Made by a program: the position numbers and the translations under genes. A stretch of DNA of 64,000 bases from positions 558,001 to 622,000 of the forward strand of contig NC_035923.1 of the NCBI RefSeq assembly GCF_000348985.1, written 5' to 3'. The notes under the pieces are model-generated. The model was not told where the DNA came from. It worked only from the letters and a program-made list of their open reading frames with translations, and searched no databases. Every line of letters starts with the position of its first letter. Position 1 is the stretch's first letter. The DNA comes from Huiozyma naganishii CBS 8797 (lineage: Eukaryota; Ascomycota; Saccharomycetes; Saccharomycetales; Saccharomycetaceae). Of the stretch, positions 32,441-42,837 are shown in pieces.

Positions 32441-32816
32441 GTCTCTGTACCTGTGATCTGATCTTACGACGTACACAAGCTGAACACTGCTGAAGAAGGG
32501 GATGTTCTGATCTATAAGTCAAAAATCAAGTTGTAAATATATATTTCAATCTTAAAAGCTGTATAGCATCGTCTTTATCCAGCAACAGATGCACTTAAAA
32601 ATGGGGTGTTTCAATTAGTCGGTACGTAAATGAAATAACCAACGTATCCAAGTTGTTAAGTCACTACCTTGTGTGCGAAAGGTAGCTTGCAAAGCCGTGC
32701 GTGCTCATTCCATTCTTTACCTTTTTTTACTGCGTATATAGAAGCTATGGAGGCCGGGGAGCCATGCCCTGCCCCCCCCCCCTTCCCAAGCTAGAAATAG
32801 CAATGTGCAAAGCAGT
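32441..32816. other. Intergenic CUE5 / GLO2-GLO4
   Basis: CUE5 promoter and 3' region of the glyoxalase gene. A C homopolymer (about 32775-32786) lies near the glyoxalase 3' end and may be length-variable. No gene seen. Confidence 0.5.
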
Positions 32817-33665
32817 TTACATAGAGTTCTTCATCTGTCTCAGCTTGGTCATTACTTCTGCCCCGGAAAGTGTGCCAGTGGGGTCCCCCACAGCCTCCCG
32901 CACAGCCGGGTCGTCGAGCCTCATGAACGGGTTAAACTGGACCTCATCGTGCAAGGTAAACTCACCAGTAGTTACTGCATGCGTTTTGCAGAACCTTTCC
33001 AGCCTGTCCAACGCGCTGTTCTGTCCTGGTGAATTGTAGATAGCTTTGCGAACAAACTTGACGTTGCTCGCGGTGTACTCGTGTCCTGGGTAAACTTTGG
33101 TTGTCCCCCAGTAGGGCTCCCCAATGCACTGCAACAACCGGTCGTTTAAAGCGGCATCCATTTCCTTTCCGTTCCCCTCAAAGAACCTACCGCAACCAGC
33201 TGTAAACAACGTGTCCCCCGTAAAGACGCACTGTTCGTTCGTGGTGGTATCTCTCGCAAAATAGCACACGGAGTCCTGTGTGTGGCACGGTGTTCTAATA
33301 CACAGTATCTCGATGTCCCCTAATTGGTATTTATGCAAATGTTCTGGGATGTCAGTGACACCAGGGGACAATTTCGACCCGCCGACGACTTTAATGTTGT
33401 GGTCGTTCCCACTCTTCTTAAGTTCAGTAAGCATGGGCAGATTACCATCCGAGTGGTCGTAATGGTGGTGTGTGTTAGCGATCACAGCGATGCTCTTCTT
33501 CTCAAACGAATCCAATTCTGGCAACACTTCAGCTGCCTCCGCTGGGTCTATGATCCAGGAGTGCGTCCGGTCCTGGCTGGTCAGTAGGTAACTGTAGTTG
33601 TCACCTGTACCCCATCTCATTTTAATTGGTTTAACATGCATCTTTCGTACGAAGCTTCTTAGCAT
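32817..33665 (-). CDS. GLO2: Glyoxalase II (hydroxyacylglutathione hydrolase)
   Basis: Metallo-beta-lactamase-fold enzyme hydrolysing S-D-lactoylglutathione to D-lactate and glutathione, the second step of methylglyoxal detoxification. 282 residues from the ATG at 33665. The metal site THHHYDHSDGN (about 63-73) and later ligands HTQDS, FTGDTLF and YPGHEYT are intact. S. cerevisiae has cytosolic GLO2 and mitochondrial GLO4; neighbour CKB2 matches GLO4 (YOR040W). The first eight residues (MLRSFVRK) are basic, and an internal ATG at 33641 begins MHVKPIKMRW, the usual cytosolic-type start, so both forms could come from one gene. Its product D-lactate is a substrate of the DLD enzymes. Confidence 0.93.
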   Translation of the reverse strand: MLRSFVRKMHVKPIKMRWGTGDNYSYLLTSQDRTHSWIIDPAEAAEVLPELDSFEKKSIAVIANTHHHYDHSDGNLPMLTELKKSGNDHNIKVVGGSKLSPGVTDIPEHLHKYQLGDIEILCIRTPCHTQDSVCYFARDTTTNEQCVFTGDTLFTAGCGRFFEGNGKEMDAALNDRLLQCIGEPYWGTTKVYPGHEYTASNVKFVRKAIYNSPGQNSALDRLERFCKTHAVTTGEFTLHDEVQFNPFMRLDDPAVREAVGDPTGTLSGAEVMTKLRQMKNSM

Positions 33666-34222
33666 ACAACTGTGTATGAAGCAAACTAAACCGGTCCCCT
33701 TGAAACGAACAAACACAAAAATATCAGTATTCACTTCCCACCAACAAAGCTTGTTACTAGGTCTTGTATGATTAACCAACCAAATCAACAGTTGATGGAA
33801 CAACAACGCCCTAAGCTGGCTGAGAGAAACCCTTCCAGTCTCTGCAACACTTCCTTATTTTTTAGAAGAATCTCTTCTTTTTATATGTAAATTATCCCTG
33901 TGGACACTATGCAAGAGGTACAGTAAGAACCGAGTGTCGAATCTGTGTCATTGGGGGTTGTGGGTGATCGTGGGGAATTCTATTATGGTACATAATGGTG
34001 CGAGTATAAATTATTTGTTGTATAAAACGGGCTTGGGAAAAATAGAGGAAATCTAAGTTTAGGATACGGTGAGTAACGGAAAAAAGGCAAACTAACCGAC
34101 GCTCACAAACCAAGGATTTGTTGCATGTTGCAGAAATTGTTTTGGGTAGATATGACGAGAAACCGAAGAGAAAACAAACGTAAGACAGTAAAACGACGTG
34201 AAGAAAATGTTCAAGTATAGTC
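33666..34222. other. Intergenic GLO2-GLO4 / CKB2
   Basis: Promoter of the glyoxalase gene and 3' region of CKB2, both on the minus strand. The reading frame upstream of the glyoxalase ATG is open to 33806 without an ATG and I regard it as untranslated. No gene seen. Confidence 0.5.
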
Positions 34223-34984
34223 TTATTTGTAGCCTCCTGATTTGCTTAGGTCGATGCTGAGCCCCTTCAGTTTCTTCTCTAGTTTCAAGCGCTGCAACTC
34301 CTGCCAGCGGGCCAGTTGAGCCTGTTTATGCAATTCAAATCCGAATATCTTGGGGACGTATCTTTTTGTTGGGTGCTTTGGTACGATATCTGGGAACGCT
34401 TGTAGAAACATCCCCGGGAATGACGTGCCAAAATAGGCACCGTCTATAGAGCTGTGTCTTGTTGATTTTGGGATGTACAGATCCTCACAGCTTGGACAGT
34501 ACAACTTCACACAGTCCATCCCAGGGACGTCGTGCAGTCCAACGGGCAAAAGAGGTTGGAAATTGCAGTATACTCTGGGGCATCTACCGAAATCAGCGTC
34601 CTTGTACTTGGCCAGCATTTTCTGTAACCCCTTGATCGTGATAATGTAGCGTGCATGGACTAACCCGTAGAACTTGGCTGCATCCATGTCCAGTTGTTTT
34701 GCCCGCGTGGGGGACATGTTCATCAGTGTGTTGTCATCGAGCTCGTCAACGATGTATTGGATAACCTGCGTAAACTTGGAAACGGTTTTCTGGAGATTGA
34801 TCAGGTTGAACCGATCTGTAATGTAATCCGGATCTATGTCGCAGAAGTACTCGTTCCCCTTCCTCCCAAGAAACAAGTCAATCCACATATCCATGTAATC
34901 TGACGAATCCGTGTCATCCATTGTCTGGTCCACACTCGCCGTGCTGGTTTCGCCGGGCCTCATCCCCGTACCGTTCGTAGCCAT
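34223..34984 (-). CDS. CKB2: Casein kinase 2 regulatory beta' subunit
   Basis: 253 residues (S. cerevisiae 258). Dimeric regulatory subunit of CK2, controlling substrate choice and stability of the catalytic subunits. The acidic N-terminal stretch DDTDSSDYMDMWIDLFLGRK leads to the conserved EYFCDIDPDYITDRFN. The dimerising zinc finger uses C135, C140, C163 and C166 within CPRVYC and LYCPSCEDLY. RHSSIDGAYFGTSFPGMFL and HPTKRYVPKIFGFE follow. Sequence details and place next to HIR2 and the glyoxalase gene fit CKB2 (YOR039W), not CKB1. Confidence 0.97.
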   Translation of the reverse strand: MATNGTGMRPGETSTASVDQTMDDTDSSDYMDMWIDLFLGRKGNEYFCDIDPDYITDRFNLINLQKTVSKFTQVIQYIVDELDDNTLMNMSPTRAKQLDMDAAKFYGLVHARYIITIKGLQKMLAKYKDADFGRCPRVYCNFQPLLPVGLHDVPGMDCVKLYCPSCEDLYIPKSTRHSSIDGAYFGTSFPGMFLQAFPDIVPKHPTKRYVPKIFGFELHKQAQLARWQELQRLKLEKKLKGLSIDLSKSGGYK

Positions 34985-35480
34985 AATGTTTTAAATTCTG
35001 GAAAAGATGAAAATTTTACCAGTGGTACAATAAAAAGGAAGCCTATACTAAACCGTTATTCAAAAGCACCAATCAAAAAACGAAACCGTCAATCGGTAGA
35101 AGTTGATATATTTCTTCTTTTTCTTTTATCTCTCTCTCTCTCTCCACACCCTGACAGGTACTAAAAACCTCAATGCAGTGCTCTTCACAATAACAACCGT
35201 TGGAGTATTCCAAAGATCCTTTCCAAAACACCGACAGAATCCAACAGATCAGACAGAAACAACACCCTTCCAATAAACCTGCTTCTCTCTCTCTCTCGAA
35301 AACTCCCAAAAGTTGCTGCAAAAAAATATTCAAATCCTTCTTCCTCTTTTTTTTGAGTTCTTTTTCGTCGAAACGTTTCGTTTCTGACTTCTTTCAGTTT
35401 TGAGTGCAAACAGTAACGGGAGTTACACGTTGCTGTGGTCTCCTCCCCACGGTGTTTAAAGGGACGGCAAAGGATCGCCA
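34985..35480. other. Divergent promoter region CKB2 / HIR2
   Basis: Carries a CT-repeat tract at about 35128-35143 and a second at about 35284-35299, and a T-run near 35346-35355. No gene seen. Confidence 0.5.
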
Positions 35481-38162
35481 ATGAGATTGCTGAAGTACCC
35501 TCTGGAGCTGGCAAAGGGCGAGACGCTGGTGGCACTCTGCTCGATAGAGGGGAAGCTGCTAGTGCTGACAACCGCCGGTCACGTGATAGTGTGGGTACAG
35601 AGTGAGCTGGTCGACACGGCATTCGATAGGCTCTCCGTCAAGGATCTCAGGAGACAGAAGGTGTTGTCTGTTGGTGAGATTGACTTCCAGGAAGGAAGAG
35701 CGCAAGATTTCGCGTTTATCTGCGGCCATGACGACACCCTATTCGTCTCTTCGGAGCGTGCGGTTTTCAAATTGAAGCACTGGGAAGCGAAAGAACAAGT
35801 GCAGAAGGTGTTCCACAGTGTACCGACCCCGTCGTCTGCTATTACTGACGTTAAATTGGACCCAACGAATGGAATTTTGTTTGTTCTATGCAGCAATCCA
35901 AACTGTGTTACAATGTACGATTCTAAAGATGGACGGAAAATACAACAGATTGCATTGGACGAGTCTGTGACGCCGATAACGTGTGTGACAGATCCATCGG
36001 GGGGGATATTTACCATATTCACCTTGGATAGAAGCATACTAGTGTACCAGTATGCGAAGACTGGCGCTTATAAATTATTGAACAAGTTAAACCAGTTTGT
36101 GCAAGTTCACCCTTTGCACTACCATATCTCAATGCCTCCTCAGGGGAATTACATACCCGTGGTGAACTCTGTTAGGGGCACGTCGTCCACTTCCGTGACG
36201 GCTACGGTTTTGCTCGATAGAAACGACAGTTACAAAATAGCAAGCACGATCGTATCCCCCTCCGCCAGCACATGCAAAGTGGTCGCCTACTCACCAGCAG
36301 TTTACGAAAAGACAAACGCGAAAAAGGGTATCAAATCGAGGTACAATCTGCTGGCGACCTCCGGTACCACTGCGGGTACAATCCTTGTATGGAACACCAG
36401 GAGAATGAGACCTCTGTTCAACGCCGTGCAAGTGTCGAAATCTCCAATTAATGACATGATATGGTCCGAACAAGGGTTCACACTATTTGGAGTCTCAGAC
36501 GATAATGTGTTATACACTTTTGCATTCCAACAGAACGACCTTGGTGAGTCCCTACCGCATGATACAGTAGTACAATTACAGAAAGAAAATAAACCGTTAC
36601 CAATTTTGGACTCTACAGAAGTCACCACAAAAGTGAAGGAGGAAGAAGGTGTGAGCAATGGGACTAAGGGGCTACCCGCTTTGACGAATGGCCTTTCCAA
36701 AGCAACTGTTCTACCTGCTGGTGAAAAAACCAAGAAAACGATGGAACATCGGGATTCAAAGTCTCAAACACCAGACACGACACCGCCAAAACCTGCCAGC
36801 ATCCCAGGCGTTAAAGTCACTCAAAGCACGTCGATGGAATTTAACATGCCCTCATATAGTGTCCCTAAGGATCTGAAACGTAAGCCCAAGGAAACCGCTA
36901 ACGGTGAGATAATACCGAAAAGGCAGAAACACGAGTTGGAACCAATGGATTTCCTAGATACAGGTCTGATTCTACCAAATGTATCGTTTTCAAGGATCCG
37001 GCTAATGACACCTAAAATCCGCCTGAATTTCAAGTACACCTCCCCTACAAACTCAGACTTGCAACTCGACATCAAGAACGGTACTGGGAACGAACAAAAG
37101 CCAACGATAGTCACCCTAAGATCCAAAGTTCCAGAACAAGAGGGTCAGCTGTTCCAAGATTTCATCCCCAAGTTCATAACAATGTGTACGTCTGGTGACT
37201 TCTTTTGGGCTTGCTGTTCAGAAGATGGTACAGTGTACGTGTATTCGGACGCGGGCAAAAGACTACTACCCCCATTAATATTGGGTGTCTCTATAAGTTT
37301 TTTGGAGGCGAGTGCAAATCATCTGCTCTGTGTTACGTGCTTGGGTGAGTTGTATTGTTGGAACATAAAGAAGGGAGCGATAAATTTCCCCGTGACGTCT
37401 GTCTTCCCCGTTTTGAATCCATCTCTTCGGTACGCAGACGAAGTTTTGACAAGAGCGGAAAATATAACGATGTGTGCAGTGACAAACAACGGAATACCCC
37501 TTTTAACGTTGAGTAACGGTGATGGTTATCTTTTTGATAAAGATATGGACACCTGGCTACTGATTAGTGACAGTTGGTGGGCGTACGGCTCTCAATACTG
37601 GGACATGAACAACACGTCCACTTTGGGGATTGACACTGCGAACACTGCCGCCGACGACAACAATAAAAGTAACAAGAATTGGAATTCTGCTGACATACAG
37701 AATCTGGTAAGGAACGTGAAAAGCGATACCTCTAGCATTGTCAACCATATAGAGCGCAAGACGAACGATGAATTGAACCGGAAAAGCCGGCTCAAAAATT
37801 TGCAACGATTTGCTAGGGCAATTCTGATGAAAGAAGGATTCGAAAACATGGAGGAAATAGTAACGTTGTCACATCTGGAGAATAGAATATTGGTGTCCCT
37901 AAAACTAGAGGAGGGAAAGGAATTTTCCAACTTAATTATCGTATACTGCATTAGACTAGGAGAGCTGGGTTATGATGATAGATTAGATGATGTATTGCAG
38001 TGGCTCTACAACGAAGGAGAACTTGAAGAAGAGCTACTTACTGGTGTGGCTAGGAAGGAGACAATGAAAGATATATTGATGGCGTGTGCAAAGATTAGAC
38101 ACGTACAGAGGGTGACCACGACATATGCGACTGCACTTGGTATAGTCACGGATGAAACCTAA
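35481..38162 (+). CDS. HIR2: HIR histone chaperone subunit Hir2
   Basis: 893 residues (S. cerevisiae 875). Subunit of the HIR complex (Hir1-Hir2-Hir3-Hpc2), which deposits H3-H4 outside S phase and represses histone genes. The N-terminal half (to about 360) reads as WD40 blades, with MRLLKYPLELAKGETLVALC at the start and LATSGTTAGTILVWNTRRMR near 295. A Lys/Ser/Pro-rich linker (about 375-480) follows, with probable nuclear-localisation basic runs. The C-terminal HIRA-like region includes FFWACCSEDGTVYVYSDAGK and LADEVLTRAENI-type sequence (YADEVLTRAENITMCAV). It lies divergent to CKB2 and convergent with CYC2. Confidence 0.93.
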   Translation: MRLLKYPLELAKGETLVALCSIEGKLLVLTTAGHVIVWVQSELVDTAFDRLSVKDLRRQKVLSVGEIDFQEGRAQDFAFICGHDDTLFVSSERAVFKLKHWEAKEQVQKVFHSVPTPSSAITDVKLDPTNGILFVLCSNPNCVTMYDSKDGRKIQQIALDESVTPITCVTDPSGGIFTIFTLDRSILVYQYAKTGAYKLLNKLNQFVQVHPLHYHISMPPQGNYIPVVNSVRGTSSTSVTATVLLDRNDSYKIASTIVSPSASTCKVVAYSPAVYEKTNAKKGIKSRYNLLATSGTTAGTILVWNTRRMRPLFNAVQVSKSPINDMIWSEQGFTLFGVSDDNVLYTFAFQQNDLGESLPHDTVVQLQKENKPLPILDSTEVTTKVKEEEGVSNGTKGLPALTNGLSKATVLPAGEKTKKTMEHRDSKSQTPDTTPPKPASIPGVKVTQSTSMEFNMPSYSVPKDLKRKPKETANGEIIPKRQKHELEPMDFLDTGLILPNVSFSRIRLMTPKIRLNFKYTSPTNSDLQLDIKNGTGNEQKPTIVTLRSKVPEQEGQLFQDFIPKFITMCTSGDFFWACCSEDGTVYVYSDAGKRLLPPLILGVSISFLEASANHLLCVTCLGELYCWNIKKGAINFPVTSVFPVLNPSLRYADEVLTRAENITMCAVTNNGIPLLTLSNGDGYLFDKDMDTWLLISDSWWAYGSQYWDMNNTSTLGIDTANTAADDNNKSNKNWNSADIQNLVRNVKSDTSSIVNHIERKTNDELNRKSRLKNLQRFARAILMKEGFENMEEIVTLSHLENRILVSLKLEEGKEFSNLIIVYCIRLGELGYDDRLDDVLQWLYNEGELEEELLTGVARKETMKDILMACAKIRHVQRVTTTYATALGIVTDET

Positions 38163-38298
38163 AATTGGTCTAATCTTCGCACAAACAAGAGCCCCCTAGA
38201 CCAATAATCGATAGAACTGACCATTGAGATTGTATCAATATTGTAATTAGAATATTTAAATTTTATGGTTGTATTTGACAGAGCCATTTTACATATAT

Positions 38299-39264
38299 TC
38301 AAGAAAGTTTGAACGCATTGTCGTTTGTCCAGCCCTTTTGTTTCAAGATTCCGCCAATAGGACCTTGCAGTGGGACTAGTTTTCTACCGGCTATTGCTGT
38401 TATATAATCCTCTGGTCCACATACCAAAGAAACCCCGCCCCTTATCTTGGTAGCGCTCGGAACCAATAGTTCGAATGTCTTCCATTGTGATCTGATATCT
38501 GTGTGCTTCGAGGAATCAAACATGGTATATGTAAAAAAGGGATTGTTTTTCTGGAGGTCTTGGAGTATGCCGAAGAGTGGACCCAATTCTTTGGATTGCT
38601 TACACGAATGGAAAACATGCATCGTAGAAGTATAAGGAGCCGACGTATTCAACATTACCTGCAATGCACTTACAAGGCCTGTACCCGCAGTGAAAAAGTT
38701 GATCACGTTGACACCTTTCGGTATTTCGTATTCAACGAAGGGACCTCTTATATCAACTTGATGATTTTGAGGTAGGGAACGTATCCATTTTGCCACTTCA
38801 CCCTCATCATAGTTTTTCATGTAAAAGATCAATTTCCCATGGTTGTTCTGACCGGCCTCCAGTTGCTTTAGCGTATCATCCTCTGTAAACTTAAGAGGCA
38901 ATGGTGTATAGTTTCTCACTACCATCAGCTCTGGTTGTTTAACTTCAACAGACCATAGTTTGCGGGCATTTACCTGCTCCCAGATGTTATTTGCCTGCGG
39001 TATTAAAGGAGTTAGTTCCAAGAGGTAATGATGCCGATCAATGTCAATTCTTTTCGTAATTTTGTATTTGGTGAAATACTCGGGGCATAGTTCTACTGGA
39101 TATTTAGGCCTGCGTTTGTTTTCAATGTAGAAGTACGCACCTGCGACAGTAACACCAGAAATGGTAACTAGATATTTCGATCGGTTCTTGGTGGGAATTC
39201 GTCTCGGAAAAAAGCTGTATAGTCTTTTGAATTGAGTGTTGAATACACTCCTAGGAAATGACAT
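38299..39264 (-). CDS. CYC2: Mitochondrial inner-membrane flavoprotein Cyc2
   Basis: 321 residues (S. cerevisiae 366). FAD-containing reductase facing the intermembrane space that helps attach haem to cytochrome c, probably by keeping haem reduced. A basic N-terminus (MSFPRSVFNTQFKRLYSFFP) is followed by one membrane segment (about 31-47) and the FAD/NAD-binding reductase domain with YTPLPLKFTEDD, KLIFYMKNYDEGEVAKWI, FFTAGTGLVSALQVML and GVSLVCGPEDYI. It is shorter than its S. cerevisiae counterpart, but the core is complete. Place between HIR2 and PEP12 agrees (YOR037W). Confidence 0.92.
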   Translation of the reverse strand: MSFPRSVFNTQFKRLYSFFPRRIPTKNRSKYLVTISGVTVAGAYFYIENKRRPKYPVELCPEYFTKYKITKRIDIDRHHYLLELTPLIPQANNIWEQVNARKLWSVEVKQPELMVVRNYTPLPLKFTEDDTLKQLEAGQNNHGKLIFYMKNYDEGEVAKWIRSLPQNHQVDIRGPFVEYEIPKGVNVINFFTAGTGLVSALQVMLNTSAPYTSTMHVFHSCKQSKELGPLFGILQDLQKNNPFFTYTMFDSSKHTDIRSQWKTFELLVPSATKIRGGVSLVCGPEDYITAIAGRKLVPLQGPIGGILKQKGWTNDNAFKLS

Positions 39265-39559
39265 GCAAAGTTCTTCTCCTATGGTTATAAATTTATCAAT
39301 ATTGCTGCCTGTCTTTATGTTGATGATTCTCTTTCTTCAACTTTAAAAAATAGGGAATAAAAATTCACAATTGGAACCCGATCTACGTTCTACATAAACT
39401 GTATTATGGATTATACTACAACATGAGACTTACTTCAGTTTAGTCCTCTTGGCTTACTCCCAGCAGTAGTATATACACATAATATATATCTACAAAAATT
39501 CTACGATATACCTGCATCGATTACCAGCGCCTTCAACTAAATTTCTGGACATTGATATT

Positions 39560-40429
39560 TCATATTAGTGTAATCAGAATCATCAAGATAAGGAATATCA
39601 ATAGCACTATCAAAAGATAAACACACCATTTACTGGAGTTCCTTTGATATCTTAACGCCTTTTGTAGCTCTTGAGAGGCGTTCTTGGTGTGACTTGCTGC
39701 CGTAAATATATTTGCTTCGATATTGTCTACCATAGACCCCTGCTGCTGTACCACGTTGCCTAAATCATGAAATAGCTCATTCAAGTCCACTATACCTTGC
39801 TCTATGTTGCTAATTTCGAGTTCTCTCTCTCGTATCAAGTTTTGCTGATAGACGAATTCTTCATTGTTAATTGGATCCATTTCAATAACCATTTGGCTGA
39901 ATGTATTCTCCACATTATTATACTGTTGGGCATCCAGGCTCTGTGTATCATTTTCTACCTCTTGTCTAAATGCCGCTTGGGTTTCATCCAGCTTAGCCTG
40001 TGCCTTTTCATTAATCAACTTCATGACTTTTGTGTATTCAAGCTGAGTATTCTGGAATTGTTGCAAAGAATTTTTGACATCTCTGTTCAGTTTCTCTCTC
40101 GATATTATCTGTGTCTTGTCCAGGCTCGTTTCTTCGATGTTGTCGACTTTTACAACTAGATCGTTAACCTTTTCAATCAGAGTTCTTACTTTCTTGATGT
40201 TCTCTACAGATTTTTTATCGATTTTATCAACAATCTTCGCCTTGATGTTCCCATTGTCCAGAAAGCTATTGAGAGTAGAGTTGAATTGTTGTAGAGTTCC
40301 TATTTGCCCGTTAATTTCAAATAGTTGCTCGACTATGTTGTCTCTCAGTTCCTTATATTCTGGAGAGTCAGAAAACCTTGGTCTTTGAAGATACTCATCC
40401 TCGGCTTCCTCGTAACTGTAATCTGACAT
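39560..40429 (-). CDS. PEP12: Endosomal t-SNARE (syntaxin) Pep12
   Basis: 289 residues from the ATG at 40429 (MSDYSYEEAED); S. cerevisiae Pep12 has 288. Qa-SNARE for fusion of Golgi-derived vesicles with the late endosome. The Habc bundle covers about 25-150, the SNARE helix about 192-255 with QNLIRERELEISNIEQGIVD and VVQQQGSMVDNIEANI containing the central Gln, and the tail anchor about 266-289. The open frame extends upstream without an ATG and is not translated in my view. Confidence 0.95.
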   Translation of the reverse strand: MSDYSYEEAEDEYLQRPRFSDSPEYKELRDNIVEQLFEINGQIGTLQQFNSTLNSFLDNGNIKAKIVDKIDKKSVENIKKVRTLIEKVNDLVVKVDNIEETSLDKTQIISREKLNRDVKNSLQQFQNTQLEYTKVMKLINEKAQAKLDETQAAFRQEVENDTQSLDAQQYNNVENTFSQMVIEMDPINNEEFVYQQNLIRERELEISNIEQGIVDLNELFHDLGNVVQQQGSMVDNIEANIFTAASHTKNASQELQKALRYQRNSSKWCVYLLIVLLIFLILMILITLI

Positions 40430-40878
40430 ACTTTTAACTTGCTTTTTATAAAGCAGAAAAGATACAACAGAAAATATTAACCGTTTTGTTCCTATACAAG
40501 CGCAAAGCCTTGCCGTCCAGTCTGCAGACAAAGAATTTAAAAATAGTCTCGACTCGAAAGTTAACCAAAGAGAGAAAGTGCACAATCCTACAAAACGTTT
40601 CCCAAACTTTTTAACGTATATATGTGGATGGTTCACAGAATACTTCTCTGTTCAATAAACTACAGTATATTACGAGGAAGGGGAACAGACTCCGTTTGGT
40701 CTCGGGGTGGCTTGACACCTTTTTATTCAGGACGCAGTTTTGGAGGAACGAAAAAAATAAAAAAAATGAAAAATGAAAAATGCTAAAGAAAACGTGCTTT
40801 GACGTAAGCTGATGAACGGCAGTTCAGATCTGGTTTTCGTTCGTTTTGAAGCAGCTGCGTCACTGCAAAGGTCTAAAC
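40430..40878. other. Divergent promoter region PEP12 / HEL2
   Basis: Contains an A-rich repeat (AAAAATGA-type units at about 40753-40785) close to HEL2. No gene seen. Confidence 0.5.
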
Positions 40879-42837
40879 ATGAGCTCAACGCAAGATCAAG
40901 GTGCCAGGAGTGTACAGAAGCCGAGGAACCGCAATTTTAGGCGGACGCAAGGCCCTCAAAATGGGGACAACAAGCGTCCCAGTAGCAGTAGTACCGCTGG
41001 CCGTTATCCTCAAGGTGAAAGTGCTGGGAAGAGTGATACTGAGGACGAGGACTTGTGTTTGATTTGTGCTGACAAGGTGGAGTTTGCGGCGGTGACGCCA
41101 TGTAACCACAGGGCCTGTCACAAGTGTTCGTTCCGGCAACTAGCTCTATTTAAGAAACAGATTTGTTTGATCTGTAGAAGTGACGTTAAAGAGACTGTAT
41201 TCACTGAAGAAATACACTCTGAGTACAAGAGCTTTGATGCTACCAAGAAAGTCATCTTTAATGAAAAGTTTGGTATCAGATTCACGTCTGAGAGAGTCGC
41301 TACAGCTACGTTGGGCCTGTTACTTTACAACTGCCGTTTTTGTAAAGACCAAGAGGATAGGCAGAAAGATTATGGGTCATTCAAACTTTACAATGAGCAT
41401 TTGAAGTCGGGGCACAATAAATGCATATGTATGATTTGTGCGACTCACAAACATGCATTCCCTGGCGAACTAAAAGTCTACACCCAAAACCAGTTGCGTA
41501 ACCATCAATCGAGGGGCGATTCTGAAGGTTTTAAAGGTCATCCAATGTGTGCTTTTTGCTCTGGGAAAAGATTTTACTCGGACGACGAATTGTACCTGCA
41601 CATGAGGGAGAAGCATGAAAAGTGTCACATTTGCGATAAGATTGAGCCACATTCGCCTCAATATTTCAGAGACTATGAGCAGCTGTTTGATCATTTCAAG
41701 GGTTGTCATTACGCATGTACTGTGCCCTCTTGTCTGGATGCAAAGTTCGTTGTGTTTAGAGACGAGTTGGAGTTACAAGCGCATATCCTAAAGGAACATG
41801 GTGACATCATCAGAGGTAAACCAAAGTTCTTCCAGTCCGAACTGTCAACTTTTATTTCAGCACCTTCCAGGGTGATAAGAGAAACCAACGATTATGATAT
41901 TGATCGATCCAATTCCCTGGGTAATAGAGCAAACAAGGAGACTCCAGAAATGAAGAAGTCTCGATTGGAAGGTAGAGCAAAACATTACCTGAATAATAAT
42001 CAGGATCAGTTTCGCACATTTTTATCCTTCAATAAGGATTATGACAATAACAAACTAAGAGCCGAAGATTTAGTAAATGCGTACAAGACGTTGTTTGTGT
42101 CACCAGAAGCGGACGTCTATGCTTTGATTCATAATTTGGCAGAAACGTACCATGCGAACTCCCCTAAATATAAGGAACTGAACAACATATACAACTCGCA
42201 TGAACAACAAACATTAAAGAGAGATTTACAGCTACCCTCTCTTTCGAGTGAGAATTTCAGAACCGTAGTAAGTGGAGAGTGGGGTAGTAACGTTGGTGGA
42301 GGTAGCGGCAAAAGTTCTGCCAGTAGCAGTAGAACAAACCTTCGAAACTTACCCACTCTAAAAGCACCCGCACCAAATCATGACCCTTTCACGTCACCTT
42401 ATCAAGTGAAGAAAACGTTTAGCAACACCAGAAAGCCTGTTTTGAATAACTTGCCAAGTTTATCAACTCGTCCAACTCCAAAACCTACTCACCCTGGGAG
42501 CTCTACTAGCTCTTTGAACTCTGTAGCTCTCAACGAGTCGCTACGAGACTCTCAACCAAAGGGACCTGGAACGAGCAAACCTTACAACAGTTCAATCAAG
42601 AGGGATAAATTGGCGGACTTGAATTTACCGTCGTTACCAACACCAAAACCAAAGGTTTATATTCCTCCAGTACATGAGACTGTCCTTCCAGATCCCAAAC
42701 AATGGGGGAAAACTAGAGGTGAACCCAAAGCTAAGTCTGAAGATAGTGATTTGCTCGCGAATTTGACAATACGAGACAACGGGAACAGCAAGCGAAAGGG
42801 GAAACAGAAGCAACTACTGTTCCACATTGGTATGTAG
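40879..42837 (+). CDS. HEL2: RING ubiquitin ligase Hel2 (ZNF598 type)
   Basis: 652 residues from the ATG at 40879 (S. cerevisiae 639). Detects collided ribosomes and ubiquitinates small-subunit proteins to start ribosome-associated quality control. RING at 60-99 (CLICADKVEF, CNHRACHKC, CLICR). C2H2-like fingers follow at about 150-310, with SGHNKCICMICATHKHAFPG, GHPMCAFCSGKRFYSDDELY, HLREKH-type HMREKHEKCHICDK and FVVFRDELELQAHILKEHGD. The C-terminal third is disordered, Ser/Pro-rich, and ends basic. In S. cerevisiae HEL2 (YDR266C) is on the chromosome IV copy of this block, so its place beside SHE4 shows the interleaving. Confidence 0.96.
   Translation: MSSTQDQGARSVQKPRNRNFRRTQGPQNGDNKRPSSSSTAGRYPQGESAGKSDTEDEDLCLICADKVEFAAVTPCNHRACHKCSFRQLALFKKQICLICRSDVKETVFTEEIHSEYKSFDATKKVIFNEKFGIRFTSERVATATLGLLLYNCRFCKDQEDRQKDYGSFKLYNEHLKSGHNKCICMICATHKHAFPGELKVYTQNQLRNHQSRGDSEGFKGHPMCAFCSGKRFYSDDELYLHMREKHEKCHICDKIEPHSPQYFRDYEQLFDHFKGCHYACTVPSCLDAKFVVFRDELELQAHILKEHGDIIRGKPKFFQSELSTFISAPSRVIRETNDYDIDRSNSLGNRANKETPEMKKSRLEGRAKHYLNNNQDQFRTFLSFNKDYDNNKLRAEDLVNAYKTLFVSPEADVYALIHNLAETYHANSPKYKELNNIYNSHEQQTLKRDLQLPSLSSENFRTVVSGEWGSNVGGGSGKSSASSSRTNLRNLPTLKAPAPNHDPFTSPYQVKKTFSNTRKPVLNNLPSLSTRPTPKPTHPGSSTSSLNSVALNESLRDSQPKGPGTSKPYNSSIKRDKLADLNLPSLPTPKPKVYIPPVHETVLPDPKQWGKTRGEPKAKSEDSDLLANLTIRDNGNSKRKGKQKQLLFHIGM

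Noticed and set aside
33666..33806. N-terminal extension of the glyoxalase II frame
   Set aside because: No ATG in the extension (it opens with TTG), and the ATG at 33665 gives the family's normal length.
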